Assembly: GCA_035079385.1 (NCBI GenBank)
Contig: JAVHKY010000026.1
Span: 5,173,908-5,237,907 of the forward strand
Reading direction: 5' to 3'
Origin: Aspidiotus rigidus
Lineage: Eukaryota > Arthropoda > Insecta > Hemiptera > Diaspididae
DNA: 64,000 nt
Part shown: in pieces, positions 36,259 to 48,318 of the stretch
Position numbering within the stretch: position 1 is the stretch's first letter
How the letters are laid out: each line of letters begins with the position of its first letter
Position numbers and translations under genes: made by a program
The notes under the pieces: model-generated
What the model was told of the DNA's origin: nothing
Database searches by the model: none
Seen by the model: only the letters and a program-made list of their open reading frames with translations

Positions 36259-38836
36259 ATGTCTGTGACGTTTGCTCAACGAGGATGGCCGCCGCCGGAT
36301 TCACGTCAGATACAATCTGTAAGTAAAGTAATCTGTCAATTTAACCACACGTATATGATTCATCATCTTGTCTAAGCTTCAAATTCGAACGTGTGCTCGG
36401 AAAAAGTTTCTTTGTAGCGAAAGAGCAGATTCTACCTTTTCTAGACAAGCCGACGCCTTCTATGAAAAAATACTATCATTTTTATTATTTCAGATGCTGA
36501 ACGAAAATAGTCATTTACTTCAAACAATTCAAGAATACCAAAATAAAGGGAAAGCGCAAGAGACTGCCCAGTGAGTAATCTTTCGTACAATAATTTCCTC
36601 GATTCTCCGTTGACGGATGTTAATAATGTACTGTATTAATTGCAGATTTCAACAAATATTGCACCGTAATTTGGTTTATCTAGCTTCCATAGCAGATGCA
36701 AATCAAAATATACAAGCTATATTACCAGTGAGTACAAGAATTCTAACATTTGAATCTCTTAAGAAATCGCGAATTGCAATTAAAATGCACATTTCTCTTA
36801 CGAATTCCTCGAAAAATTACCCGATCTACGAGTTGCGGGCCATTTGCAGTAAATCGATTTTTGTAATACGATATGAAAGTAGTCACGATTGCGTCAGAGC
36901 TACGAATTGCGAGTTTATTGCCAATATTTATATTTTCGAGCTTTTGAGTTCTTGTTTGAATTACGAAGTTTCTCAAATTCTTAAATGAAATCGATCTTCC
37001 AGTAGAATGGTATTTACGAGCGGGAAAATGGAAGAATTGAAATTTTTTCAAGTTACTTTCTTGTGAACCATGTTGCCAGCTGTGTTTACACGCAACATGT
37101 AAGCTGCATTTTCTTTTTCTGGTCTCTAAACAACCAAGTAAATTTTCATTATAAACATAGAAATTTAAGCTCGATGATCTTTCTGATTTTTTTTGGTATG
37201 AGGCCCTAAAAGTTTTGCCGCAAACAATACTTATTTTAGCGGTTGTAAGTCTTTCTCGATAAAAATAGTGTTTTCTTCGTCACAGCGCGTAGTAATAGAA
37301 ACTCTACCGTATTTTTTATAAATTCGTTGTAATCCTGACCACAACTCAGTGATAGAAATAAATTCTATGGTCCGCAATTTTGCGATAAATTTTTCTACCT
37401 CTGCAGTGTTGAAATCGAATGGATTGCAATTTGTCACCACTCACCTATCTATTATTCTGTTATCAGTCAACGAACATGAATAACTAATCGATTTTTACTT
37501 ATGCAGCCGCCTCAAGGTGTTTACCCAGCACCCGCTCAGCACGCCTCGCACAATGCGAACTCTCCAATAGCCCAGTGCCCAACACCACCTGTAAATGATA
37601 TGGCGAGTTCCCAAACTCCTCCAGTGAACAACTTTCCTCCACAAACAAATATGTATCGAGGACAGCCGCAGCCTATGAACCCTCAAAGTACGACCATTAT
37701 ATTTTCTGTAATTTTTACCGCTTTTTGACGCGTTAATTTTTAACAATAATTTTGTCTTTTCATCAGGGCCGCCTGCTACTCCGGGTCCACAGCAGTACCG
37801 ACCCAATATGGGAGGATATCCGCAACAGACGCCACATCAGTCATTTGCGGCCAACCAATATCCTGGACCAGGCGGCCACGTTCCTCCGCAGTCTGGGTAC
37901 AATGCACAGGCCCAGCAGCCTCCGGCTAGCGGTCAAGCGGGTCCTTATCAACCAACCCCTGGAAATTATCCACCTTCGCAAACGCCGACTCCGTATAATC
38001 AACAGACGCCTACTCCGTACAACCAGCCGGCACATAATGGTTATGGACCACCGGTGTCGGTCAATCCCGGTACTCCAGGTTACGGACCTCCAGTACAAAC
38101 GCAACCGGGGTATCCAAATGGGCCTGGCTATCAACCGACAGGACAACAACCTGGCTATAATCCGGGTTATGGTCAAGGTGGTTATGGCCCTGCATCACAA
38201 AATATGCCGCCAAATGCGCAGGCAACAGGATATCCTGGAGGTTATCCACCACAACAGCATGCTCCACCGCAACAACATGCTCCTCCTCAACAGCATGCTC
38301 CACCGACTTCACAGCCGCATCCGCCGTCTCCGGTACCATCTCATCAGCCTCCGACAGTACAACCGCATGCTCAGAATGCGCAACCTCATCAGCCTCCTCC
38401 TCCTACACAACAAGGACATCCTCCGCCTCCACAAAACTATCAACCACCAAATCAGGGCCATGCTCCTCCTCAACAGCATGCTCCCCCGACTTCACAGCCG
38501 CATCCGCCGTCTCCGGTACCATCTCATCAGCCTCCGACAGTACAACCGCATGCTCAGAATGCGCAGCCTCATCAGCCTCCTCCTCCTACACAACAAGGAC
38601 ATCCTCCGCCTCCGCAAAGCTATCAACCACCGAACCAGGGGCAACCTCCACAAGGTTATCCCCGACAGAGTTATCCTCAACAAGGGTACGGACCACAGTC
38701 GTATCCTTCTGTCCCTGGACATCCGAACGCACAATATCAGCAGTATCAATGGCCTCCGGGACCTCAAGCACAACTTCCTCCGCAGTCACAACCATCACAA
38801 TATCCGAACTATAACTACCCACCGCAGCCTCAGTAA
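36259..38836 (+). CDS. SS18 (SYT) homolog, BAF-type chromatin remodelling subunit
   Basis: Five exons: 36259-36318, 36494-36570, 36646-36727, 37507-37687, 37767-38836; phases agree, giving about 489 residues. The N terminus (MSVTFAQRG) leads into the conserved SNH domain: MLNENSHLL, EYQNKGKAQE, then QFQQILHRNLVYLASIADA and NQNIQ. The long C terminus is Gln/Pro/Gly/Tyr-rich (QPGB region), the part that phase-separates and activates transcription in the family. SS18 is a subunit of metazoan SWI/SNF (BAF) complexes. Exon 1 encodes a shorter, Pro-rich link in place of the usual sequence between the start and the SNH helix. Exon 5 holds a 183-bp tandem duplication (38276-38641). A long stop-free frame in another phase over exon 5 is a compositional shadow. 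No other gene is seen in intron 3 (36728-37506). Confidence 0.93.
38276..38641 (+). repeat. 183-bp tandem duplication inside SS18 exon 5
   Basis: Copies 38276-38458 and 38459-38641 are almost identical and in frame, each coding 61 residues that begin HAPPQQHAPPTSQPHPPSP. The repeat lengthens the His/Pro/Gln-rich tail. Near identity indicates a recent event. Confidence 0.9.
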
Positions 38837-40490
38837 CCAGAATAAATAGGTGGTCTGTAAGCATTCGCATGTATACGTTACGACTTTTTGTTTATTTTTG
38901 TACGCATCTCGTTCTTGTTCCATTTTATTATTTATGTTGGGTATTGGTTTGCCATGAAATCATTGTAATTCATTTATTCATTCGTTTTTGTTGCAAAAGG
39001 ACTGCGTATTCCTTCTTTTTTTTTTCTTTTTTTTTTTTTGTTCAGTAGACTTCTATCAGTATTTGTAATTATTATTAAAATAAGCTTTGAATAGCATTTT
39101 AATTGGATTTATGTATTTCTCGAATTCCTCAATGAATCACTTTATTGACGTTGACGTTTGTCTTTAATCGAAATCTGTGTTTCGATCCTTCTACTCGGTT
39201 GTATTTTATTGGTTTAATGAAGGGATACAGATACATGACCTCAAAAAATATGGTTTTATGAACTTTGAAGACTTGTAAGGTGAAAAGAAATTCAAAAAGA
39301 GCTTCGATCGCTTCTGTTTTCATAAAAATAAAGATAAATAAACGGTAGATTGCGTACGGAGAGAATAATTTTCACAAAATGGTCGGGATAGAACCATAAA
39401 TTAAACCAAGATTTCAAAAATGGGTTGAAAGTGGAGTTGGACTGACAGTAGAGTAGCGTTCGGAAAATATTTCCATTGTAGGTACCGACCATCGTGCGGA
39501 AGTGCAATTTTTAGATTCTGCTTGTTTTTTCTTCGGCGGCCAATCGGCCCAAAATACCGCGCGGCCCACCAGGAATTCCCCTTACCCATCAGTTCAACCC
39601 TAGACTTAAAAGCACGTACCGCTTTCGGAGGTAATGTTGTTAACCCTTCTTTGGACCTGGAATATAGTTTATAATTCAGGTTCGGTGTAACTAGATTCTT
39701 CAAATTTCTGCCGCACAAAGTTAAATTGAAATAAAAGTTTCATAAAAAAATTTGCTATGTACTACAGCACGATGAATTAGCAACTAAGAACGAGGAATTC
39801 CTTTTCCTTATAACAGCGGTGGAGGATCTTTTTGTAGAAGCTCTACATGGAATAAACTAGACCAACTACAGAAAAAAATTATTTATTTCTTGTCAACACA
39901 AATGAACACACGCAAATTTTAGGTAGATTCATCACTAATATACTTGTAAAAAACTTTTATCGGTGATTTTTTTTTTCATTGTATGATATAATTATTTGGA
40001 ACACTTATTCCAACCCTCGTCCATCCTTCAATACCACTCGCTTTCTAGTATATCATCGGAGTTAGTTTTAAAATTCTTTGGTTGAAGTGGGGGTCAATAT
40101 TTTTCCAAATCTTTTTTGAGGATTCAAAAAAATCTCAGACAAATCTCCCCTTCCCGGTTCTGACTATAAAATCACTTCCGCTTTTTCTGAGTATAACTTT
40201 TAGAAATCTCAAGCCAACAACAAACTTCCTCGTATCAAAGAAACCTCTATACCATGGTCAAGCTTTTACAAAAGTTCGAGAAGAGAATAAATAATCCTCT
40301 TCAGATTAAGAACAGGACACAATTTTTTCATGCCGTCAACTTCATCCACTTCATTCTTCATTACAAGTTCCATCCTCTATCTCACAAGCACTCAAAATTC
40401 AAAAATAATCACGATTTTAACTCAATCTCTTCCCTCTCACATAATTTATCCCCTTTCTCCAACTACCTACTAGTAGTATAAAGATATTCA
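38837..40490. other. SS18 3' region and unassigned DNA
   Basis: The first 250 bp form the SS18 3' untranslated region. A minus-strand frame at 39718-39401 (about 105 codons, no ATG, with Trp and Arg/Lys-rich stretches such as GNSWWAARYFGPIGRRRKNK) has somewhat coding-like composition, and an acceptor-like ATATTCCAG lies inside it. It could be an exon or a relic of a mobile element and was not identified. The rest is AT-rich with nothing recognised. Confidence 0.35.
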
Positions 40491-40494
40491 TTCT

Positions 40495-40930
40495 GCGCCA
40501 CTCTTGCGCCAAGCATATTTTTCTATGCGCCAGAGCAATTTTCAACTATGCGCCACTCATGTACCAACCTTACTTCTAACTCTACGCCAGCCTCATTTTT
40601 CTATGCGCCAGAGCCATTTTCAACTCTACATCACTCATGCACAAGATCTATTTTTCTATGCGACACCCTCATTTTTAAATCTTAATATTTTGCTATTTTT
40701 TAAGTAAATATTAATACATTTCACACTTTTTCTTACTGACTCTTTCAATAATTTTTGATACAAATTGATACAAAATTGGTACAATCCACCACTCATTTTT
40801 TTATACTACACCTCTCTTTTTTAAATCTTAATATTTTGCTATTTTTTATTCAAATATTAATATATTTCACACTTTTTTATTACTCAATCTTTCAATAATT
40901 TTTGATACAAATTGATACAATTAATGATAA
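40495..40930. repeat. two adjoining tandem repeat families
   Basis: From 40495 to about 40670, phrases TATGCGCCAGAGC, TTTTCAACT and CACTCATG recur at roughly 60-90 bp. From 40673 to about 40922 a unit of about 144 bp occurs twice (AAATCTTAATATTTTGCTAT to TTTTTGATACAAATTGATAC). Confidence 0.7.
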
Positions 40931-40964
40931 AATTGAAACAATAATATAACAATAAATTACTCAT

Positions 40965-41150
40965 TTCCAAATATCTTGCTCGTTAGAACTGAAGAAAAAA
41001 AAATCAGAAACCTAGAACGGGTAATTTTTTGAATGTTGTTTTTCTTATCGCCGTAAGGATGACGAACTATATATAATCGTTTCCTCCAAATCGTAATCTA
41101 AAATATTTTAAAGGATACTTTTGTTTCCATTGATCAAATTAAAAAAAATA
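40965..41150. repeat. dispersed repeat copy
   Basis: Starts near CTCGTTAGAACTGAAGAAA, continues through CAGAAACCTAGAACGGGTAA and TTTTTCTTATCGCC, then ATACTTTTGTTTCCATTGAT. Similar text occurs at 44420-44560 and twice at 46600-46995. Confidence 0.6.
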
Positions 41151-41499
41151 ACAAGGATCTCTGAAATAAGAAGAGAAGGGCAAAACATATAATTGAAACC
41201 AAAAATGGAAACCTGTATTGCTACATGGGTACATCGAAGGGTCAAAGAGGAGGGTGATTCTTAGTAAATAAAAAATGGAAAAAAGAATTTATATCCTTCG
41301 AAGGTATCACAGATAGATTAGCAATCATAAGAGATTTTTCAAACTCAAGGTTAGACCTGGGCAACTAGAAGAAAAGATAAAAAAAGAAAAAGTGTTACTC
41401 AGAATACAATGGAAAGATCGATACTAGGCAGAAAAAGAAATGACAAAATAAAAATACATACAATTAAAAATGAATCAAAGAGTAGAAGGGAGGTATTTT

Positions 41500-41605
41500 C
41501 TTGAGGAAATTAAAAAGATAAAAAGAGATTGGGCTGGCGAACGCCGAGCCAATAGCCCTCGTGCAGCTCTAGTGCTCGTAAAAATAAAATTAAATTAAAT
41601 TAAAA
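41500..41605 (+). mobile_element. possible non-LTR retroelement 3' end with AAATT tail
   Basis: A GC-richer segment (TGGGCTGGCGAACGCCGAGC ... AGCTCTAGTGCTCG, 41530-41578) is followed by short AAATT repeats. This is how several non-LTR elements end, with a short tandem tail. No reverse transcriptase is recognised upstream. The assignment is tentative. Confidence 0.3.
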
Positions 41606-42004
41606 TAAAGAATATTATATCCATCTATTTGACTATTCTATTTTTCATAGTGGTTCATTTATCTACTAGTTTATTGAATTTTCCTTATTGTCGTTGTGCG
41701 AATTTTCATTTTTTAATTAATTACCTAATTTATTTATTCATTTTCGCGAGTTTTCTGTTTTTTTTTTTTGTAGTTTTTTTTTCTTATTTGTTCGTTTATT
41801 TTTTTGGTGTTTATTATTTATTCATTGATTCATTCATTTATTGTCTTCAATTTATTTTTTTTTGATAATCAATTTTTCTCATTTATTCATCTATTTTTTT
41901 CTCATTTTTTGTGAAGTGCGTTTTTTTTGTGTTAGTTATTGATCTTCCCGGAAGTGCTAAGTTTTTATGCATTGGTACTGAATTCTCAAAGTTAATAAAT
42001 AATT

Positions 42005-42286
42005 ATGAACTTGAGAGATATTATTTGTGATTTACCATCAAGTTCTCATATGACAGATGAAGAAATATTGTACCGTCATAATGTAACTGTAATGGAAACT
42101 GATACATTAGATTCAATAAATATAAATTTTATTGAGAAAAGCAATTCATCTTTGACATTAGATATTTCTGGAGAGAAGAGAAAGGAACCAAATAGTGAAA
42201 CCTGTTTTGAATATAGAGAGAGGGCAACTCAAACCCAACTGATAAAGAAATCAAATGCGGAGAAATGTGCACTACATCCTAATTAG
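42005..42286 (+). CDS. hypothetical open frame, 93 codons
   Basis: Starts with ATG (MNLRDIICDLPSSSHMTDEE) and is rich in Ser, Thr, Asn and Glu, hydrophilic, without signal peptide or known domain. It sits after a T-rich tract in AT-rich DNA. No splice or polyadenylation support is seen, so it may be chance. Confidence 0.25.
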   Translation: MNLRDIICDLPSSSHMTDEEILYRHNVTVMETDTLDSININFIEKSNSSLTLDISGEKRKEPNSETCFEYRERATQTQLIKKSNAEKCALHPN

Positions 42287-43215
42287 CCTAATTATTATTT
42301 CCCCTCCATCTATTCATTTATCGTTCATTATCGTTGATTATCCTTCGTTAATTATCCTTCGTTATTGTTGTTTCGCCAGACAGAGGCAAGTTGAAGAATT
42401 TCTTTGGATTTAAAATACCTACATTCGTGTTATTTTATTCAAATTTGTACTTCAGGAATTTGAACTCACGCGAGTATTTTCTTCGCTATTCAGGAATTAC
42501 ACTTCTTCATTATTAATTTCCTTGAACACACATCCGTGAATCGCGTCTGGATAATTTCTTCCTAAGTTGATAAAGATTGCGTAATTATCTCATTGAACAG
42601 ATGTTTCGTAAATTATAGGTAGTAATTTTTTTTTTTTTTTTTTTCATTCGGTCGTACGTTGTGAAATAAAAATTTGAAATTCTTACAAAATATTGTGAAA
42701 TTTTTCCCGCATTTATTTGCATTAGTTCATTCGTTAGCGCGTGCAGTTAATCAGTTGATAAAGAGTACCGTAATTTGTTTAATTATCAATTATTTTACTT
42801 GACTCATATTTATACGATGGACATCATTTCTCTTTTTCTCGTGTTTCGCTATTGTATGAAGAATAAAAAACACTCGACACAAACTCATCTCAGTCATTCA
42901 CTCAGAGAAATTTTGCGATTAGGACGAGAACTTGGGAGTGGAACTTCTTCTGATGAGTCTTGCAGTCAGCTGAAAGCCAAGAGCCGAATTCAACTTAATT
43001 TCAACAGATAAGAGAGCTTCATTTAAACCTTTGCAAGCCCAAATTTTTGTAGCTCTCCCACCACATGAGTTTTCACCATCTACGTTTCGGCTTGGCAGTA
43101 ATTTAACGAAAAAATACTCCGGTTTGATCTCATACACGTGTTCCACACTCCCTTTTTATAAAAAATTTCGCCCCCCCTGGCGAGGCGCGAAGCGTCGAGT
43201 TTTTTTTACTGTTCT
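42287..43215. other. AT-rich DNA without recognised genes
   Basis: Short frames only (for example 42775-43011). A small hairpin-like GGCGAGGCGCGAAGCGTCGA lies near 43178. Confidence 0.4.
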
Positions 43216-43219
43216 TCAG

Positions 43220-43510
43220 TTGTTTTGTACAATCAAATGAATAGAGGCTTTTACATAATTATATAATGATTTCAAGAATTTTCCTCTTTTTAGTATTTCT
43301 CTCTCATACTCACGGTCTATAATCGTGGTGTTGTAAAAATTAAAAATGTCCATCATCCAACGAATATGAGACTTGAGGTACAGGATGATAAATCGAATTT
43401 TGGACGTCATTCTTATGTTGTGAGATTCTCTTCTTCAAGAGTTGAAGTCTCACCCACATAGATGCGGGGACAGCCAGAATAAGGAATACAATAAACAACA
43501 AAGGAGTTTT
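43220..43510 (-). mobile_element. Penelope-like GIY-YIG fragment
   Basis: On the minus strand, a frame near 43500-43430 reads VVYCIPYSG, then CPRIYVGE, aligning with the GIY-YIG start of the element at 4.7-8 kb (CIPCSDCPKLYVGE). After a frameshift, DIFNFYNTTIIDRE and REILKRGKFLKS correspond to its C-terminal helices. Coding is broken. The reverse transcriptase is absent. Confidence 0.65.
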
Positions 43511-43602
43511 GTTCAGCGCAAAGAGCTTTTTTTTATTACATCTAACCAAAGAAAATAAATGAAAAAAAAAAAAAAAACAAAAAAAAGGAATAGAAAAAAA
43601 AA

Positions 43603-44045
43603 TTATATACATATTATGTAAGTGTAGAAAATACAAAAAGAAAAAAATTTGAGTAGGATATTTATTGCCCAGTCATCTCGCGTGGAGCATCGAATGAGAG
43701 AATATAGTTCTGACACAGGAAGTAGATTTGATGAGACTGGTGATGAACAGGCTGATTTTGCTAAAACATCTGCAATTTCGTTGTTGAATATTCCTGCATG
43801 ACTGGGGATCCAGAGAAAATCAATCTTTATGGGGGTCAGAGAATTGATCAAGCAGATGATTGATAAAGATGAGGATGAATTAACGCTGAAGGGATGGAAG
43901 AAATGGATTGGATAGCGGAGAGAGAATCAGATATTATAAGGAAGTGTCCTGTTTGGGAGTTTTAATTCTTTATAATATAGGAAAGAGTTTGAAATATCGC
44001 CATCTGTTCCGCATGAAAAATGGATGTGAAATTTGGTAGAGATGA
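43603..44045 (-). mobile_element. non-LTR retrotransposon RNase H fragment, decayed
   Basis: On the minus strand, FHAEQMAIFQTL (about 44010), ISDSLSAIQSI (about 43910) and KIDFLWIPSHAGIFNNEIAD (about 43830-43765) match the order of catalytic segments in the RNase H domain of jockey/I-type elements (Glu, Asp, His, Asp). Stops and shifts break the frame. It adjoins the Penelope fragment, so one element may have inserted beside or into the other. Confidence 0.7.
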
Positions 44046-44582
44046 AGAGCAATGAAGCTTAGTTGAGGGGGGTTTTAGTCTTGATTTTGGAGAAAAATCT
44101 TTCGCAACCTGTGTTAAGAAAACGAAAAGTTGCGACTAAACTTTTGGAGAATTTTTCTGAATATCATTCTGCGCTTGGGCCCGAGTACGGAAAGGAGAAA
44201 TGACGTTTTTCTTCAGATTCTTTGTTCAATAAAATCACGAGGATTACAATCTTTTGAAGTATGGTCAAATTTAGCTGAAATATCGAGTTGAAGGAAGTAT
44301 TTTCTATGATTCAAATCTTCCCCGTATAAAATTTCTTATTTTGCTAAAATAAATAGGTACGGTAGTTTGAATGTTGAAGTTTTTATCGCTCGTCGTAATT
44401 GAATGACGATGAGCTATTGGCCTAGTTATATGTCCTCCAAATTGTAATTTACGATACGTATTTTAAAGAGCTAAATATATGGTTATTTTTGTTTCAAATG
44501 ATCGATCGAAACAATAACAAATTGAATCATTGCTCAAGTCTAAAAAATCAGATACCTATCTAGAATAATCTTCTGTATTTAT

Positions 44583-46493
44583 CAGGGCTTGCGCATAATA
44601 ACAGTTATTTTTCGGTTAACCGTTATAACCGAAATGAAAATACCCATTTTGACCGATTGACCGTAACCGTCATTTTTTCTGTTATAACTGTTATTTGACC
44701 AAAATAAATTTGAAGCGACAGAAAAAAAATTGGTAAAAAAAAAGAAAAAATTTTTCCAGTTGATTCTTCGGAGTTTGGACCTAAGAAATGTACAGGGAGG
44801 AAATCGCGTTTTGAGATTCCTCAAAGACTTTTAAAGATAGAAACTTGATATTGAACAATGAAAATGTCGAGGTGGATACTTTTCATTTAAAAAGAAAAAC
44901 AGTAAGAGAATCGATGCTGTAGAAGTCGAGATCGAACTGTCAAAAGACCTGTGTTTTTCTATGAAAATATGTCCCATAAGAAATATGTAAGGAGGGAATC
45001 GCGTTTCGAGATTCTCAAAGAATATTGAAGATAGAAACTTGATATTTAACACTGCAAATGTCGAGGTGAATACCTTTTCATGAAAAGAAAAACCAGTCAG
45101 AGAATCGCTTCAGTAGAAGTCGAAATCGAACAGTCAAAAGATTTTGGAGTTGATTTTAAATCAGTTTTAAATAATATATAGATACGTCATAATTAGAGCC
45201 CGGATTTTTCGGAGTTAAAAACAGCAAAATTCGGAACTAGAATGAGAATTTTCAGCATTACTCGGATTTATTAAAATAATTAGGTATTAAAAAATTGTGA
45301 AAAAAATTTTTACAGTAGGTAAATATGTATCAAAATTTTTACATCGAAAAAGAGAAAAAAAATCTAAATAGGTAGTTGATCTGAACATAAAGAATTATAA
45401 AAATTTCACGTTATGCTGCACTAGCATGTTAGATTTTGTCTTATTTTATTTTCTGGTTGGTTCACGCTTCAATTAGAGCACAAGATATTGTGAAGTTACA
45501 ACTATAGAGGCAGTAAAGAAATTTTTTCGATTCATAATTATTTAAATTTTTGTGTCTCAAATCACAAAATTTTGTATAAAAAATAACTTTTTCTACAAAT
45601 TATAGGTTTTCGGAAGATTTCGGATTTTATCCCCATTTTCGGAGTTTTTCGGAGAAATAAAACTTTTTTCCTGGGCTCAGAATACCATGAAATGAACTTC
45701 TATTTGATTTCCAGAAATTTGCCCTTTAAGGAAATTATGCGACAAAAACCAGGGAATCCGGGCTCTAGTCATAATGTTTAATGTTTTTTCTATTAAATTT
45801 TTGTTTTCTGAATTCAAAAATAAACAAAATCTAGAATTACTTGAAACTAAGGTTTTTTTTGATTTCCATCTTCTGTGATAAATTCTAATTTTATTTTGAA
45901 GAGAATGAATTTGCTAACTCATTTAGCTATTCCCTAATCAATCATCATCATTTCATACATCATATTTTTGAAAAGTTTGCAAACTAAAACCAGGGCCTGA
46001 CTAAAACTAGGTCTAGAAGGGAACTGTTCAAACTTTCAAAGTGTTCAAACTCTGAAGTTTGAACTTTCAACTTTTGAAGTAGCCTAAAGACTAATGAGTA
46101 ATGAGACATTAACAAGAAGAAAACTAGAAATAAGAAAAGTAGAAAACAAAGAAAAAAATATTTGCAATCTGTGAATTTGGAGACTGGAGAGTGATGAGTC
46201 ACGAGATTGTCGAGTTTGTCCACTATCTAGTATCTAGAGGTACTGAGGTAGTAATAATATTGAATTATTTTCTAAATTATGTGATTTTTCGATGCATATG
46301 TGTTGTGTTCACGCATTTTAACCGTTATAACCTAAAAATATATTTTTTTTAACGGTTATATCGGTTATAATAGTTAACCGTATAACCGTTATATTTTCCC
46401 ACATTTTGACAGATAACCGATAACCGAAAAAATTTGGGAGATCATTTGACCGATAACCGTTAACCCTTAAGAAAATTTCGGTCGCAAGCCCTG
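44583..46493. mobile_element. hAT-type non-autonomous element, 1.9 kb, exact 8-bp target duplication
   Basis: Termini CAGGGCTTGCG (44583-44593) and exact inverse CGCAAGCCCTG (46483-46493) are flanked by GTATTTAT at 44575-44582 and 46494-46501. Both subterminal regions are crowded with AACCGTTAT/ATAACGGTT motifs (44610-44700 and 46315-46470), the usual arrangement of hAT transposase-binding sites. No transposase frame is present. It contains another hAT-type element at 45194-45767. It is inserted in the dispersed repeat also seen near 41000 and 46700. Confidence 0.9.
45194..45767. mobile_element. nested hAT-type element, 574 bp, exact 8-bp target duplication
   Basis: Perfect 13-bp termini, TAGAGCCCGGATT (45194-45206) and its inverse (45755-45767), are flanked by GTCATAAT at 45186-45193 and 45768-45775. 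TTTTCGGAG-type motifs are repeated near both ends (45205-45225 and 45610-45655). There is no coding capacity. It inserted after the host element at 44583-46493. Confidence 0.9.
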
Positions 46494-46599
46494 GTATTTA
46501 TGATAGAATTTCTATGATAGGCCTACCATGAAGATACGTACCTATAAGTATACCTAACTAACTCAAAAGGGTTTTATTTACAAGATTCAATCAAATGGG

Positions 46600-46995
46600 T
46601 CGATTTTTTCTTATCTCTTCTCTTACAATATTTTAAAGAATTCAATATTGATACATTTGTTACAAATGATCAAATTGAAACAATAATCAATGAATTACTA
46701 TTAAACTCCAAATATATCTAGCTTGTTAGAACTGAAGAAAAAAAAAATCAGAAACCTAGAGCAGGTAATTGTTTGAATGTTTGTTTTTCTTATCGCTATA
46801 AGATTATTGTTCCCTCCAATTGTAATTCACAATACTTTCAAGAGTTCAATACATGGATACTTTTGTTCCCAATGATCAAATTGAAAGAATAACAATGAAT
46901 ACCTATAACTTAACAACTTCAAAAAGCTTGTTAAAATTACCTGAAGAAAGGACAAAAAAATCAGAAGCCTAGAATAGTTGTTTGAATGTTGTTTT
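46600..46995. repeat. two tandem copies of the dispersed repeat
   Basis: The phrases CTTGTTAGAACTGAAGAAA, CAGAAACCTAGAGCAGGTAA, TTGTTTTTCTTATCGC and ATACTTTTGTTCCCAATGAT appear in order, then again about 185 bp later with changes. The family also occurs near 40965-41150 and 44420-44560. Confidence 0.6.
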
Positions 46996-48151
46996 TTCTT
47001 ATCGCCATAAAAATAATGTTTCCTTCTATCTCTTCCTTGTTTACTGTTGAAAAGCTCGTAGGTACTGTGAGAGTAATTATTGTATCTTGAAGAATGAAAA
47101 CTGTTCAATATTTTTTCAAGAAAACCGCGGAAGTTTTGGACGTAACAATGACATTGTCGGTAGGTACCTATCCTAATTATTTGAAAGTTTGAAGTGATTC
47201 TTCTTCAGTTGTTTTCCTAGATATTCACCATTACTTATAGGTACAAATGATGAAACGTGGAATGTTGCCTGCACTGTTAGCTAACCCGAGCTAACCATAT
47301 TTCTTCTCTTTGCGTAAGATACCGAGGTCTATTTGTCAATAGGAAATTGATGTTGGCTATTAAAATACTGACGAACGTAACGTACGTCTTCTGAGTTCTG
47401 ACGTTCGTCCTCGAGCTTACGCACACTCTCGCACAAGGCCTGTTTCTCTTGTTTCGTGTAACCACGAGTCACGACGCGTCGACCGTCGTTCACGAACGGT
47501 TCAAGAAAATAGGCCCGACAAGCCCGGTCGGGTTAGCGATCGTGTCCTGTCGCGATGTTATGCGTCTCGCGTCTCTGTGTCCGCGGAGCAACACAGGGAG
47601 CAACCGCAAACAAACGCTGTTACCCAGTTGACTCAGCAGTACGTTAGAAAGGGTGTTCAGCAGCTGACATCACTTTCGCGCGTGGTAACTGTAATATTGC
47701 CTTACATTGTGATAAAATATAGTGAATCAAAAAAAAAATGTGTAGGGCTAGTGTGGTAGTTGCTTGTGAGTGATCAGTCGGTGGTGTCGGTGTCAGTCGT
47801 CATTCTCGACTTGACGAGTTGAATCTGTCGTGAAATTTGGGTTATTATTCTCGCGAAGTTGTGAAGTACTCTCGAAGCGTAAAATTTAAGTTAGTAAATT
47901 CATTCATCGTATGCTGTGATTTACGTATTAGATCCTGTCGGACTGTTATTGTGCATATCCACATTCTTTATCGTCAACAGTCTTTGTTCTTCTCCTTTTT
48001 TATCAACAAATTAATTTTTTATTTGAAAATTACTCTGTTAAAATGATCGTTTTTCTTTTCGGGTTTCAGTTGGTGTGTTCGATTTAATGGGCTGTTATTG
48101 AAATCAGTGTTTCTACCGTCTTTTTTTTTTTTCTCTCTCAAAAGTTTCGTG
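46996..48151 (+). promoter_or_regulatory. probable promoter and 5' leader of the AGFG gene
   Basis: The interval 47390-47640 is clearly GC- and CpG-richer than its surroundings. TCAGT initiator-like motifs occur at about 47779 and 47794. A T-rich tract then CAG (about 48067) could be a splice acceptor. The coding start follows at 48152. No TATA box is evident. The start site is not fixed. Confidence 0.45.
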
Positions 48152-48318
48152 ATGGCTTCGAGCAATAGGAATAAACTCGACGAGTATCATTTGAAGATCC
48201 TGCGAGAATTGTTGACTCATTCTGCGAATAAATATTGTTTCGATTGTCATCAAAGAGGTCCTACGTACGTGAATGTGACGATTGGTTCCTTTGTCTGCAC
48301 CACCTGTTCTGGAATGTT
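48152..48318 (+). CDS. AGFG (drongo) Arf-GAP/FG-repeat protein, first coding exon
   Basis: Starts at ATG 48152 (MASSNRNKLDEYHLKILREL) and ends at a GTGAGT donor at 48319 after 55 codons plus two bases. It contains the first part of the Arf-GAP zinc finger: C-F-D-C, QRGPTYVNVTIG, then FVCTTC, with the spacing of the AGFG1/Drongo branch; QRGPTYVN is typical of this branch. AGFG proteins link Arf-GAP-like folds with FG repeats and act in nucleocytoplasmic RNA export and clathrin trafficking. The rest of the gene is not seen in the remaining 15.7 kb, so the first intron probably runs past the end of the window. Confidence 0.85.

Noticed and set aside
37752..38849. A 365-codon frame overlapping SS18 exon 5
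   Set aside because: It is the +1 shadow of a CAG/CCN-rich exon; the SS18 frame has splice support and family conservation.
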